From positions 1 through 64,000 of the forward strand of contig NZ_CTDX01000014.1 in the NCBI RefSeq assembly GCF_001375515.1: a stretch of DNA of 64,000 nt, read 5' to 3'. The stretch comes from Bacillus kwashiorkori (GTDB lineage: Bacteria > Bacillota > Bacilli > Bacillales > Caldibacillaceae). The translations under genes were made by a program, and so were the position numbers. Positions within the stretch are counted from its first letter, which is position 1. The number at the start of each line of letters is the position of its first letter. Below are positions 37,158 to 45,935 of the stretch, piece by piece. The notes beneath the pieces are model-generated. The model had not been told where the DNA came from and ran no database searches. It saw nothing but the letters and a program-made list of their open reading frames with translations.

Positions 37158-37907
37158 ATGGAACCGACCGTTTTAATTACAGGTGCAGCAAGTGAGATTG
37201 GACAGGCAATAATTAAAAAGTTTTTAGGCAATGGATATAGAATAATTGCAACGGAGATAGAAGAGCAAGTAGGACTGTTGATGACCAATTTAGAAGAAGT
37301 ACCGCCAACAGCAAATAAAATGGTGGATGTTTATCCTTTAAATTTAGAAAAAGAGGAAGAAATTCACGATTTTACAAATAAGATATTGCTTCGTTCTCCT
37401 ATTCATATACTAGTAAATGTTGCAGGGATAAATATATTAAAAAAGTTTTTTGAATGGGAAGCAGCAGATTTACGAAAGGTAATGAATATTAATTGGGTAG
37501 GTACGTTTTTGCTAACTCAAGCAGTTGCGGAAAGAATGGTATTAAATTCGATTGAAGGTTCCATTACGACAATCGCATCCCAACATGGAATGGTAGCTAA
37601 CTATGAAAGATTTCCGTATTGTGTTAGTAAAGCTGGCTTAATTGAACTAACGAAGGTATTAGCATTAGAATTAGCCCCGTTTCGAATCAGAGTGAACTGT
37701 ATTTCGCCAACATATGTTTTGACAAATAAAAATAAACATATACTGCAAAGTAATCAATATGTTAACGAGGAATTAGCAAAAATACCATTAGGTACTTATG
37801 CTACACCAGACGATATTGCCGCCGCAGTAGAGTATTTAAATTCTTCAGCTTCAAGAATGGTTACAGGACATAATCTTGTAATTGACGGTGGATGGACCAT
37901 TCAATAA
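37158..37907 (+). CDS. Short-chain dehydrogenase/reductase of the RiPP cluster
   Basis: SDR of 249 aa. The NAD(P) loop is altered: TGAASEIGQAI in place of TGxxxGxG, with Ser-Glu before Ile-Gly. NVAG follows, and the catalytic Ser (IASQ), Tyr and Lys are present in YCVSKAGLIEL. It lies ten nt after the aminotransferase. SDRs in thiocillin-like clusters act on the C-terminal residue (decarboxylation or reduction), which is the likely role here, possibly together with the aminotransferase. Confidence 0.85.
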   Translation: MEPTVLITGAASEIGQAIIKKFLGNGYRIIATEIEEQVGLLMTNLEEVPPTANKMVDVYPLNLEKEEEIHDFTNKILLRSPIHILVNVAGINILKKFFEWEAADLRKVMNINWVGTFLLTQAVAERMVLNSIEGSITTIASQHGMVANYERFPYCVSKAGLIELTKVLALELAPFRIRVNCISPTYVLTNKNKHILQSNQYVNEELAKIPLGTYATPDDIAAAVEYLNSSASRMVTGHNLVIDGGWTIQ

Positions 37908-37970
37908 TTTTACTTGATTGTTATGTTCATAGGGAATTCAGTGAGAGAATTTTTTTAAGGAGTAGAGCGA

Positions 37971-38795
37971 ATGAAGAAATCTTTTTATGTTCTCATTTTA
38001 ACTGGATTGATCATGATAATTTCGGGCTGTATGCCTCAAAAGGGGGAAGAAATAAATATTACTTATGAATTTACAGAAAAGGATTTGAAAGGGCTACAAT
38101 CTATCAATATATCTGCCCCAAGTACTAATTTAATTGTTAATACAGTAGAAGACGAGATTATTACCGTGCAATTGCATGGGGAATTTGGCGGAAATGAAGG
38201 AGAAAAGGAAAAATTAATTAAAACTTGGATGGAAGAATCTACATTCCATACGATTATTAATCCACCAATTAGTAAAAAATGGATGACAGGGGAGTTAGAT
38301 CTGATAATCAATATTCCAAAGAGGAATTATGACGAAGTAGCTATTGAAGTAACTAGTAAACAATTAAAAATGTCTCCGTTTGAAGCGAAAACATTTCAAT
38401 TAATTACTACTTCAGGAACTAGTACTATTGAAGGCTTTTCTGGAGAAAAATTTTCTATTACTGGAACATCGGGAGATATAAAACTGGAAAATTTTTCAGG
38501 AGAAGGAAAAATAGAAATGACATCGGGTAATCTTAGTGTGAGAATGACTGAAATAACAAGTCCCGTATCCATAAAGAATACGTCAGGGAAAATCTCCTTT
38601 TTTACTCCATTAGATATGAAATTTCAGCTCGATGCCAATATAAGACCAAATCGTGTCAAGATGGATCCGCGTTTGAAAGTGAATTTAACTAGTAAGGAAA
38701 ATAAAATTATCGGAAAAATAAACCAACCAGTGGCGAATGACCCAACCATTTTTATTCGGACAAATTCAGGCAGATTGGAGATAAAGTCCTATTAA
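37971..38795 (+). CDS. Lipoprotein with DUF4097-like beta domain
   Basis: Protein of 274 aa with a type II signal (basic start MKKS, hydrophobic stretch, lipobox ISGC at residue 20). The body has repeated short beta motifs of the form TSG.. I..FSGE, typical of DUF4097 (beta-helix, adhesin-like) proteins. AAGGAG lies upstream. It follows the RiPP SDR by 63 nt without a terminator, so it may be co-transcribed and could be an immunity lipoprotein. Equally it may be an unrelated envelope-stress protein. Confidence 0.75.
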   Translation: MKKSFYVLILTGLIMIISGCMPQKGEEINITYEFTEKDLKGLQSINISAPSTNLIVNTVEDEIITVQLHGEFGGNEGEKEKLIKTWMEESTFHTIINPPISKKWMTGELDLIINIPKRNYDEVAIEVTSKQLKMSPFEAKTFQLITTSGTSTIEGFSGEKFSITGTSGDIKLENFSGEGKIEMTSGNLSVRMTEITSPVSIKNTSGKISFFTPLDMKFQLDANIRPNRVKMDPRLKVNLTSKENKIIGKINQPVANDPTIFIRTNSGRLEIKSY

Positions 38796-38923
38796 TTTCT
38801 TCAATAAGTAGTAACTAGAGTAATTATGATATTTGACAATTTGTCTAATCTTGAACATTCGCTATTTTATGCAATACATTTTATCGTATAATAATATTGA
38901 ATATAAATGAAAAGAGTGATTTC

Positions 38924-39715
38924 ATGAAAAAGATGGACGGAAAAGTAGCTATTATTACTGGAGCGGCAATGGGGAATGGAAAAGGAATTGCCGAGGTGTT
39001 AGCAAAACATGGTGCAGCTGTCATTTTAGCGGATATTTCTGACAAAGTGTTTGTAGTGGAAAAGGAATTACAAGAAAAAGGTTATGACGCGATGGCTGTC
39101 AAAATGGATGTAAGCGACAAAGAAAATGTTACCGCTGGAGTAAGAAAGGTAATTGATAAGTACGGAAAAATTGACGCATTAGTAAATAATGCAGGTGTAG
39201 CACGACTGGCCAACTTTTTAGATATGGATGAGGAACTACGAGATTTCCATTTTAATATTAATATTAACGGGGTTTGGAATGTTACAAAAGCGGTATTACC
39301 TTATATGAAAGAAAGACAATATGGAAGAATTGTTAATCTCTCTTCCGTAACAGGAACAATGGTTGCGGATGAGGGAGAAACAGCATATGCAACGACAAAG
39401 GCAGCTGTCATGGGCTTCACGAAAGCGCTAGCTAGAGAAACTGCAAGTTACAATGTAACCGTAAATGCAATCTTGCCAGGATATATTTTAACACCAATGG
39501 CGGAATCAATCGCAAAAGAATCAAACCCAGAAAATCCGCAAGAAGTCATCGATGGGATTGCCAGTGGAGTGCCCCTCGGTCGTTTAGGTAAAATTGAGGA
39601 AGTAGGAGAGCTCGCCGCATTCCTTGCATCCGATGAATCTAGCTACATAACAGGAACTGGTATTGTTATTGATGGTGGTAGTACCTTGCCTGAAACTGTT
39701 TCAGTTGGAGTATAA
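38924..39715 (+). CDS. ucpA: SDR family oxidoreductase, UcpA type
   Basis: SDR of 263 aa with TGAAMGNGKGIAE, NNAGVARL, the catalytic Tyr-Lys in YATTKAAVMG, and the ending FLASDESSYITGTGIVIDGG, STLPETVSVGV. Much of its length resembles E. coli UcpA as I recall it, especially the GVWNVTKAVLP and GYILTPMAESIA blocks. The physiological substrate is uncertain. The start at ATG 38924 fits the family; a TTG at 38897 would extend it. Probably separate from the RiPP cluster. Confidence 0.82.
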   Translation: MKKMDGKVAIITGAAMGNGKGIAEVLAKHGAAVILADISDKVFVVEKELQEKGYDAMAVKMDVSDKENVTAGVRKVIDKYGKIDALVNNAGVARLANFLDMDEELRDFHFNININGVWNVTKAVLPYMKERQYGRIVNLSSVTGTMVADEGETAYATTKAAVMGFTKALARETASYNVTVNAILPGYILTPMAESIAKESNPENPQEVIDGIASGVPLGRLGKIEEVGELAAFLASDESSYITGTGIVIDGGSTLPETVSVGV

Positions 39716-39788
39716 AGTTTATATATAAAATTAAGATAAACGCTCGTCAATTAGACTTTCAGTAATGGAATTTTTTCTTAAAATAATT

Positions 39789-39910
39789 GGGTTGTCTATA
39801 AGGGATTATTTAAAGTAGAAGAATTTTCTGCTTAGTAAATTTTACTTTTTAGACAACCCTATTTTTATATCTAAAGTCTTTTTGTAAAAATACAGAACTA
39901 AGGAATAAAA
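39789..39910. repeat. ~130-bp intergenic repeat, right copy
   Basis: Diverged copy of 21770-21905 in the same orientation. Its arms GGGTTGTCTA and TAGACAACCC pair fully, and AGTAGAAGAA, TTCTGCTTAGTAAAT, CTTTTTGTAAA and ACTAAGGAAT are shared. It lies between ucpA and the MFS gene. The hairpin is followed by TATTTTTAT and may act as a terminator for both convergent genes. Confidence 0.78.
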
Positions 39911-39933
39911 ATACCAAGAAACAATAAAACCAA

Positions 39934-41244
39934 CTATAACGGCATTTCTACTTCAGTAGGTTTCCCGTGCTTTTTCTCTAATTCTGGATGTGCCCGCCTT
40001 ACAACGGACGGCCTTGCAAGAATAAGTACGATTGTAATGAGTAAAGTAGCTGAAGAAATTAATATCCATTGGGCGGGTAAGACGTCATATAGCAAACCGA
40101 ATAAAACCATTCCTAAAGGCATTAATGCCATTGCCATTGTTTCGATAATGGAAAAAACCCTTCCTTTATATTCGTCATCAATCTTCTTTTGCAACATTAC
40201 TTGAATAGGTGTATTAACAATAATAACTAACGATCCGAATGTAAACATTAAAATAATATAATAAAGAAAATTACCAATATAGGAAAAGGTTATTAGTAAA
40301 GGGATGCTAACTGCGCCCATAACGGCACCCATAAAAAGAATGCCCCATTTTGAGACAAGCATTGGATAGCGCACTTCTTTTCTAGCAGAAAAGTAAATGG
40401 ATAGTAATAGCATACCTACTGCAAACGCTCCTTGGGTAAAACCAAAATGCTCGGAATTGATTTTCAATTTTTCTATTAATATAAATGAATAGCCAACTTC
40501 AAAAGCCCCAAACAGAAAGTTAATAATTAATGATATCCAAACTAAAAGCATAATAATCGGCTGTAGTTTTAAATAGCTAATTCCTGCTTTCATATTTTGC
40601 CAAACAGATTCCTTTTGATTATCCATTCTATCACTTATTTGTTCTTTATGTTTTGAGAATAAATTAAAATCCATCGTCGCCTCAAGACAAACAGCGACAA
40701 TCGATGCAATAATATAAATAACTAAAAACACGGGCATAGAAACATTACCATATAAAATACCTCCGACAGCAGGACTGCCAATCGCAGCAAAGGATATGGA
40801 CATTTGATTTAATGACATTGCTTTTTGAATGCGCTGTTCATCAATAAGTCTGCTAATAGATGAAGTAAAGGTTACTCCAGAAAAGGTAGCGGTTACCGAT
40901 AAAATACAAGTTGTTGTATAGATAGCAATCAATGACAAACCAATAGTCAAACTGACGATCAGCAGCCCAATTATCGCCAAGGTAGTAATAATTTGTGAAA
41001 TAATGACAATGGCTTTTCGTGAATAATTGTCTGCTAAATATCCCGCAAATGGAGCCATCAATGTCCTTGGTAAAATAGCACAAATTAAGTTCGTGGCAAA
41101 ATTAGTGGCAGATCCCGTCAACTGTAAAATATAAAAACTAATCGCAAAGGAATACACTTGCGCCCCAAAGGTGGAAATTAATTTGCTCGTCACAAATGTC
41201 CAAAGATGGTACGTTGCCCTTTTTATTTTTACGGATTCATTCAT
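39934..41244 (-). CDS. MFS transporter
   Basis: Polytopic protein of 436 aa with about twelve spans. The loop 2-3 motif GYLADNYSRKAIVIIS matches the MFS signature, and the set of residues FTSSISRLIDEQRIQKAMSLNQ resembles the macrolide/drug exporter (MefA-like) branch. The C-terminus is cytoplasmic and charged. ATG 41244 lies six bases after GGGGG; upstream in-frame codons lack a site. Substrate unknown. It is next to, but oriented against, the island. Confidence 0.85.
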   Translation of the reverse strand: MNESVKIKRATYHLWTFVTSKLISTFGAQVYSFAISFYILQLTGSATNFATNLICAILPRTLMAPFAGYLADNYSRKAIVIISQIITTLAIIGLLIVSLTIGLSLIAIYTTTCILSVTATFSGVTFTSSISRLIDEQRIQKAMSLNQMSISFAAIGSPAVGGILYGNVSMPVFLVIYIIASIVAVCLEATMDFNLFSKHKEQISDRMDNQKESVWQNMKAGISYLKLQPIIMLLVWISLIINFLFGAFEVGYSFILIEKLKINSEHFGFTQGAFAVGMLLLSIYFSARKEVRYPMLVSKWGILFMGAVMGAVSIPLLITFSYIGNFLYYIILMFTFGSLVIIVNTPIQVMLQKKIDDEYKGRVFSIIETMAMALMPLGMVLFGLLYDVLPAQWILISSATLLITIVLILARPSVVRRAHPELEKKHGKPTEVEMPL

Positions 41245-41593
41245 AAATATCCCCCAGTCCCCAAATTGCAAAAGTTTCATAATTATAAAAATCATAACAC
41301 AAGAAATTTGAATCGTGTTAAATATAAGTGAAATAAAGTTTTGAGCGCATATTTACTTGCTAAATATGATAGAAAGGTCGAATCAGCGGTGACTGAAAAA
41401 CTGTGCCATTTTTTGAAGTAAATTATGAAATAGGAGCAAAGAACTCGTTTATTTTAGTGCCCCCAACCAATCACGATTCATCCCCGAAGTTCGCTTTTCA
41501 AAACAGTGTGATTTTCTGTCTCCATATATGTAATGATAAAAAAATATAGATAAAGGCTCGTATTTCCACTATTCTTTACTAAGACATTCAATC
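41245..41593. other. Intergenic region between topB and the MFS gene
   Basis: About 350 nt holding the MFS promoter region. No ORF, RNA or repeat was recognised. Confidence 0.4.
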
Positions 41594-41622
41594 AAAAAAA
41601 CCCGCCTCATTTTGAGACGGGC
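41594..41622 (-). terminator. Terminator of topB
   Basis: Minus strand: GCCCGTCTCA, loop AAA, TGAGGCGGG, TTTTTTTGA. It follows the topB stop by about 40 nt. Confidence 0.9.
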
Positions 41623-41664
41623 ATTGCTTGCACCATTTCTATTTTAATATCAAAAAGATAAAGA

Positions 41665-43755
41665 TTAATCGCCTTTTTCTTCCAACGCCTGTTTTAATAA
41701 ATCACCGAGCGCCGTACCAAACGTTTCTTTTTTCGTGTATTTTTGCACTAATTTTCTTTCTTCTCGTTTATTTACAGATTTTTTCCTTTCCTCTGCCTGC
41801 TCTACAATATTGCATTTGCGGCATTGGAAGTATAGCCCAGCCTTCCCGTTATGCATCTCCATTTTTGAATGACATTGTGGGCATCGCCGATTGGATTTTT
41901 TCGGTTCCTTATGTTTACGGAAGGAACAAGACAAGTTTGAACAAACAAGAATTTTCCCTTCCTTCGTATTTCGTTCTTTTAAAAATGACCCACATTCTGG
42001 GCATTTAGAACCTGTTAAATTGTGAGCGCGGTATTTTATGTCACTCTTTTTTATATCAGACACTAATTTCTCCGTTTGTTTTCGAATATTGGCCAAAAAT
42101 TTCTTCGGACTCGCGTTTCCTTTTGCAATCAACTCTAATTCCTTTTCCCATTTTGCGGTTAACTCCGGTGATTTTAACTCATCATGAACTAATTCGATTA
42201 ACTGTTTTCCTTTTGGAGTAGGAAAAAGGCGTCCATTATTTCGTTCAATTACTTCCGTTTCCAAAAGTCTTTCGATAATTTCCGCTCGGGTTGCTGGTGT
42301 ACCAAGCCCATATTTTTCCATCTGTCCGAGTAAATCGGCTTCCGAAAATCGCAGTGGTGGCTCGGTTAATTTTTCTTCCAGGTCAACTGACCGAACAGAT
42401 AGTTTGTTCCCAACACGAAGTTCACCTAGTTTTGTACTAGTAGCATCGATTTCCGTATTCTGAAGTTGTTTAAATCCTAGTTGTTTAACTATCGTTTCTT
42501 TTGCCGTAAATTTTTCTCCACTAACAAGGAAATTTACATGTACAGTTTCGTATTTATATGGCGGATAAAATAAACCTAAAAACTTCCGAACGATTAAATC
42601 ATAAATTTTCCGTTCATCATTGTCTAAATCACTCAGATGCACGCGTTGTTCTGTTGGAATAATCGCATGATGATCTGATACGTAGTTATTATTAAATACC
42701 CGTTTTGCTAATACTTTCCCTTTATTTTGAATGAGCGGGCGAACTTCGTCGTAAGCGCCAGATAACGCTTGAAGTCGTTCCAACATTGTATTTTCCATAT
42801 CTGTCGTTAAATATCGGGAATCTGTCCGTGGATAAGTAACTAGTTTATGTTGTTCATATAATTTTTGTAAAACCGATAATGTTTTCTTGGCGGAAAAACC
42901 GTACCGTTTATTCGCATCACGTTGTAGCTCATTTAAATCATAAGGAAGTGGTTGCTGTTCAGATTTTTCCTTCCGTGTAACTGACATTACCTCAGCACTT
43001 CCGTGTTCCACCTTCTCCACTATTTCTGCTGCTTTTTCTTTAGAAAAAATTCGCTGTTCTAAAGAGTCATTAGTCCAAACGGCAAGCAATGAACCTAATT
43101 TGGCACTAATTGTCCAATAGGGAATAGGAACAAATTTTTGAATTTGTTTTTCCCGATTTATTATAAGTGCTAATGACGGTGTTTGTACACGACCGGCAGA
43201 AAGTGGATCTTCGTATTTAGTCGTTAACGCGCGGGTGACATTTAACCCGATTAACCAATCTGCCTCTGCCCGACATACAGCAGAATCGTATAAGTTATTA
43301 AATTGTTCACCTGGTCGTAAATTTTTGAATCCATCGCGAATTGCTTTATCTGTTACGGAAGAAATCCATAGTCTTTTAATTGACTTTTTCCAACGAATTT
43401 TTTCCAAAATCCATCGGGCAACTAATTCCCCTTCCCGTCCAGCATCAGTAGCAATGATTATTTCTTTAATATCTTTTCGCTTTGCAAGATTATCGATAGC
43501 ACGAAATTGATGGCTCGTTTGTTTAATGACTTTGAGCCCCATTTTCTCGGGAACAATTGGCAAATCCTCTAATTTCCAAGTTTTGTATTTACTATCATAA
43601 TGCTCTGGCATTTTCAGTTCTATCAAGTGCCCGAGTGCCCAAGTGACGATGTACTGATTTCCTTCGATGTAGCTTTTGTTTATATTTTTAAGACCGAGCA
43701 CCCTGGCGATTTCTCTTGCTACACTCGGTTTTTCTGCAAGTATAAGTGATTTCAT
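41665..43755 (-). CDS. topB: DNA topoisomerase III
   Basis: Type IA topoisomerase of 696 aa that decatenates DNA. The Toprim domain opens SLILAEKPSVAREIARVLG and holds ATDAGREGELVARW with the metal-binding acids. RVQTPSLALI and the active-site YPRTDSRYL follow in the middle of the protein. The C-terminus has two zinc-ribbon-like CxxC sets (CPECGS...CSNLSC and CPQCHS...CRKC), then a basic tail. Length and domain order match B. subtilis TopB. AGGAGTAATT lies upstream of the ATG. Confidence 0.96.
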   Translation of the reverse strand: MKSLILAEKPSVAREIARVLGLKNINKSYIEGNQYIVTWALGHLIELKMPEHYDSKYKTWKLEDLPIVPEKMGLKVIKQTSHQFRAIDNLAKRKDIKEIIIATDAGREGELVARWILEKIRWKKSIKRLWISSVTDKAIRDGFKNLRPGEQFNNLYDSAVCRAEADWLIGLNVTRALTTKYEDPLSAGRVQTPSLALIINREKQIQKFVPIPYWTISAKLGSLLAVWTNDSLEQRIFSKEKAAEIVEKVEHGSAEVMSVTRKEKSEQQPLPYDLNELQRDANKRYGFSAKKTLSVLQKLYEQHKLVTYPRTDSRYLTTDMENTMLERLQALSGAYDEVRPLIQNKGKVLAKRVFNNNYVSDHHAIIPTEQRVHLSDLDNDERKIYDLIVRKFLGLFYPPYKYETVHVNFLVSGEKFTAKETIVKQLGFKQLQNTEIDATSTKLGELRVGNKLSVRSVDLEEKLTEPPLRFSEADLLGQMEKYGLGTPATRAEIIERLLETEVIERNNGRLFPTPKGKQLIELVHDELKSPELTAKWEKELELIAKGNASPKKFLANIRKQTEKLVSDIKKSDIKYRAHNLTGSKCPECGSFLKERNTKEGKILVCSNLSCSFRKHKEPKKSNRRCPQCHSKMEMHNGKAGLYFQCRKCNIVEQAEERKKSVNKREERKLVQKYTKKETFGTALGDLLKQALEEKGD

Positions 43756-44128
43756 AATTACTCCTTTCCGTGAGCTAAAATTATTATTTCATAAAATGGA
43801 CGTTAAATTAATCATGACTTTTTGATAAAGGTTGATTATTCGCTTCGGGTGGACGCTTTCCCTTCCAGTCAACCTAGATTTATCTCTTAATCCTAAGAAC
43901 AAAGATGTTTTAGAAAAGTAATCTAAACACACACCACCTATCCAGTATAACGAAAAAAAATAAAAAGCGAAATGTAGTACAGGCTGAGTGAATATTACAG
44001 ACGTATTAGCAGGTTGGTAATGTGACATGGATAATCTTAAAATCTAGCAAATTATTCGATTACTTTGCAGAGATTGACTATAATAGAAGTGGAGTTATTT
44101 TTTTGGAAAAATATTAGGAGGGGTAATT
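43756..44128. other. Divergent promoter region of topB and fumC
   Basis: About 370 nt without a gene I can support. A TATAAT at about 44079 could be the -10 box for fumC, with no good -35. No repeat, hairpin or RNA element was recognised. Confidence 0.4.
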
Positions 44129-45514
44129 ATGGATTATCGCATTGAACGAGATACGATGGGAGAAGTGAAAGTGCCTGCAGATAGATACTGGGGTGCACAA
44201 ACGCAAAGGAGTTTAATGAACTTCGCCATTGGGATTGAGAAAATGCCGATCGAAGTAATTAAAGCGTTTGCAGTTTTAAAAAGAAGCTGTGCGGTTGCTA
44301 ATAAAAAATTAGAAAAATTGCCGGAAGAAAAGGCAGATACAATTGTTACAGTAGCCGATGAAATTATTGCAGGAAAGTATGATGATCATTTTCCGCTAAA
44401 AGTATGGCAAACTGGAAGCGGTACGCAGTCGAATATGAACTTAAATGAAGTAATTGCTAACAGAGGCAATGAGATTTTACGTGAAAAAGGATCTGAACAT
44501 AAACTTCATCCAAATGATGATGTGAATATGGGTCAAAGTTCAAATGACACATACCCAACAGCCATGCATATCGCAACGGTAGAATTCGTTACGAAAAACT
44601 TAGTTCCAGAAATTAAAAACTTTAAAGCTACATTAGAAGAAAAATCAAAAGCGTTTCAAGATATCGTCAAAATTGGTCGCACTCACTTACAGGATGCAAC
44701 ACCATTAACGTTAGGCCAAGAAATTAGCGGCTGGGTACATATGTTGGATAGATCATTACTAATGGTCGAGGAAAGTACGGATAAAATGAAGGCACTTGCT
44801 ATCGGTGGTACCGCTGTAGGAACTGGGATTAATACACATCCAAAATTCGGCGCAATGGTAGCAGAGGAGATTACTAACTATACAGGTATAGAATTTTATT
44901 CATCGGATAATAAATTCCATGCGTTAACAAGTCATGATGAAATTACTTATGCTCACGGTGCATTGAAAGCGCTAGCGGCAGATTTAATGAAAATTGCCAA
45001 TGATGTGCGCTGGTTAGCATCTGGTCCAAGATGTGGAATTGGTGAAATTACGATTCCTGAAAATGAACCAGGTTCCTCCATTATGCCTGGAAAAGTGAAC
45101 CCAACCCAGAGTGAAGCGTTAACGATGGTTGCAGTACAAGTAATGGGCAATGACGCAACGATTGGTTTTGCAGCAAGCCAAGGTAATTTCGAATTAAACG
45201 TATTTAAACCGGTTATTCTCTATAACTTCATTCAAAGTGCACGACTATTAGCAGATGGAATTCGTTCCTTCAATGAACATTGTGCGGTAGGAATTGAACC
45301 AAATCGTGAAGTTATTGACAAATACTTGAAAGAATCGTTAATGCTAGTAACTGCTTTAAATCCACATATCGGTTACGAAAAAGCAGCACAAATTGCTAAG
45401 CTTGCACATAATGAAGGTACTACTTTAAAAGAAGCGGCATTAAAACTCGGCTATTTGACTAGTGAAGAGTTTGACGAATTCGTTAATCCAGCGGAAATGG
45501 TCATGCCTAAATAA
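44129..45514 (+). CDS. fumC: Class II fumarate hydratase
   Basis: Iron-independent fumarase of the citric acid cycle, 461 aa, converting fumarate to malate. It has the signature [30 protein letters not shown] with the catalytic His, and [22 protein letters not shown] precedes the ATG. The gene is complete and appears monocistronic, with a strong terminator after it. Confidence 0.97.
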   Translation: MDYRIERDTMGEVKVPADRYWGAQTQRSLMNFAIGIEKMPIEVIKAFAVLKRSCAVANKKLEKLPEEKADTIVTVADEIIAGKYDDHFPLKVWQTGSGTQSNMNLNEVIANRGNEILREKGSEHKLHPNDDVNMGQSSNDTYPTAMHIATVEFVTKNLVPEIKNFKATLEEKSKAFQDIVKIGRTHLQDATPLTLGQEISGWVHMLDRSLLMVEESTDKMKALAIGGTAVGTGINTHPKFGAMVAEEITNYTGIEFYSSDNKFHALTSHDEITYAHGALKALAADLMKIANDVRWLASGPRCGIGEITIPENEPGSSIMPGKVNPTQSEALTMVAVQVMGNDATIGFAASQGNFELNVFKPVILYNFIQSARLLADGIRSFNEHCAVGIEPNREVIDKYLKESLMLVTALNPHIGYEKAAQIAKLAHNEGTTLKEAALKLGYLTSEEFDEFVNPAEMVMPK

Positions 45515-45535
45515 AAATTGAATGAAAATGAAAGC

Positions 45536-45573
45536 GCCCGTGAAAAGGAAATTCCTACTTCACGGGCTTTTTT
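45536..45573 (+). terminator. Terminator of fumC
   Basis: GCCCGTGAA, inner AGGAA/TTCCT pairing, TTCACGGGC, then TTTTTTT. A related hairpin is repeated at 45815-45849. Confidence 0.92.
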
Positions 45574-45814
45574 TGAAGTTAAGCTATAAGAGAGGTTTAA
45601 ATGTTACTATGCGTCAGGAACAGTATGCGATTAAAATATAAAAATACGTTGATAGTAAAGTAGAGTTATTTAAACTAACGGGTCTATAAACCAAAGTTGG
45701 AACGATTAATCCGTAAATAAATGATAAAAGTCAAAGAGGCTGGGACATAACAGTTGAGAGATCCTGACCCTTTTGTTGATAAATTTAGGTTATTGTTGGA
45801 GAGAAATTGAAAAG

Positions 45815-45849
45815 GGCTCGGGTAAAGGAAGCTTCCTACTTCACGAGCC
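45815..45849 (+). repeat. Second copy of the fumC terminator hairpin
   Basis: GGCTCG...CGAGCC enclosing AAGGAAGCTTCCTACTTCA. The inner part and the following TAAGTTAA...AGGTTTA match the fumC terminator and its downstream bases (45536-45600), so about 80 bp were duplicated. This copy lacks the T-run. The 45574-45935 gap otherwise holds no gene. AGAGGCTGGGACATAAC at 45735-45751 resembles a motif I recall from intergenic repeats of Firmicutes. Confidence 0.6.
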
Positions 45850-45935
45850 TCTTCTGAGGGTAAGTTAAACGCAAGGTTTATAGGATTTAGATGTTTTATC
45901 CTCATTTGGTTAAACTAATATTAATCCCGAAGTAA

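Noticed and set aside
43789-44028. 79-codon minus-strand frame between topB and fumC
   Set aside because: No convincing start signal and no similarity to a known protein; the region is better read as a divergent promoter region.
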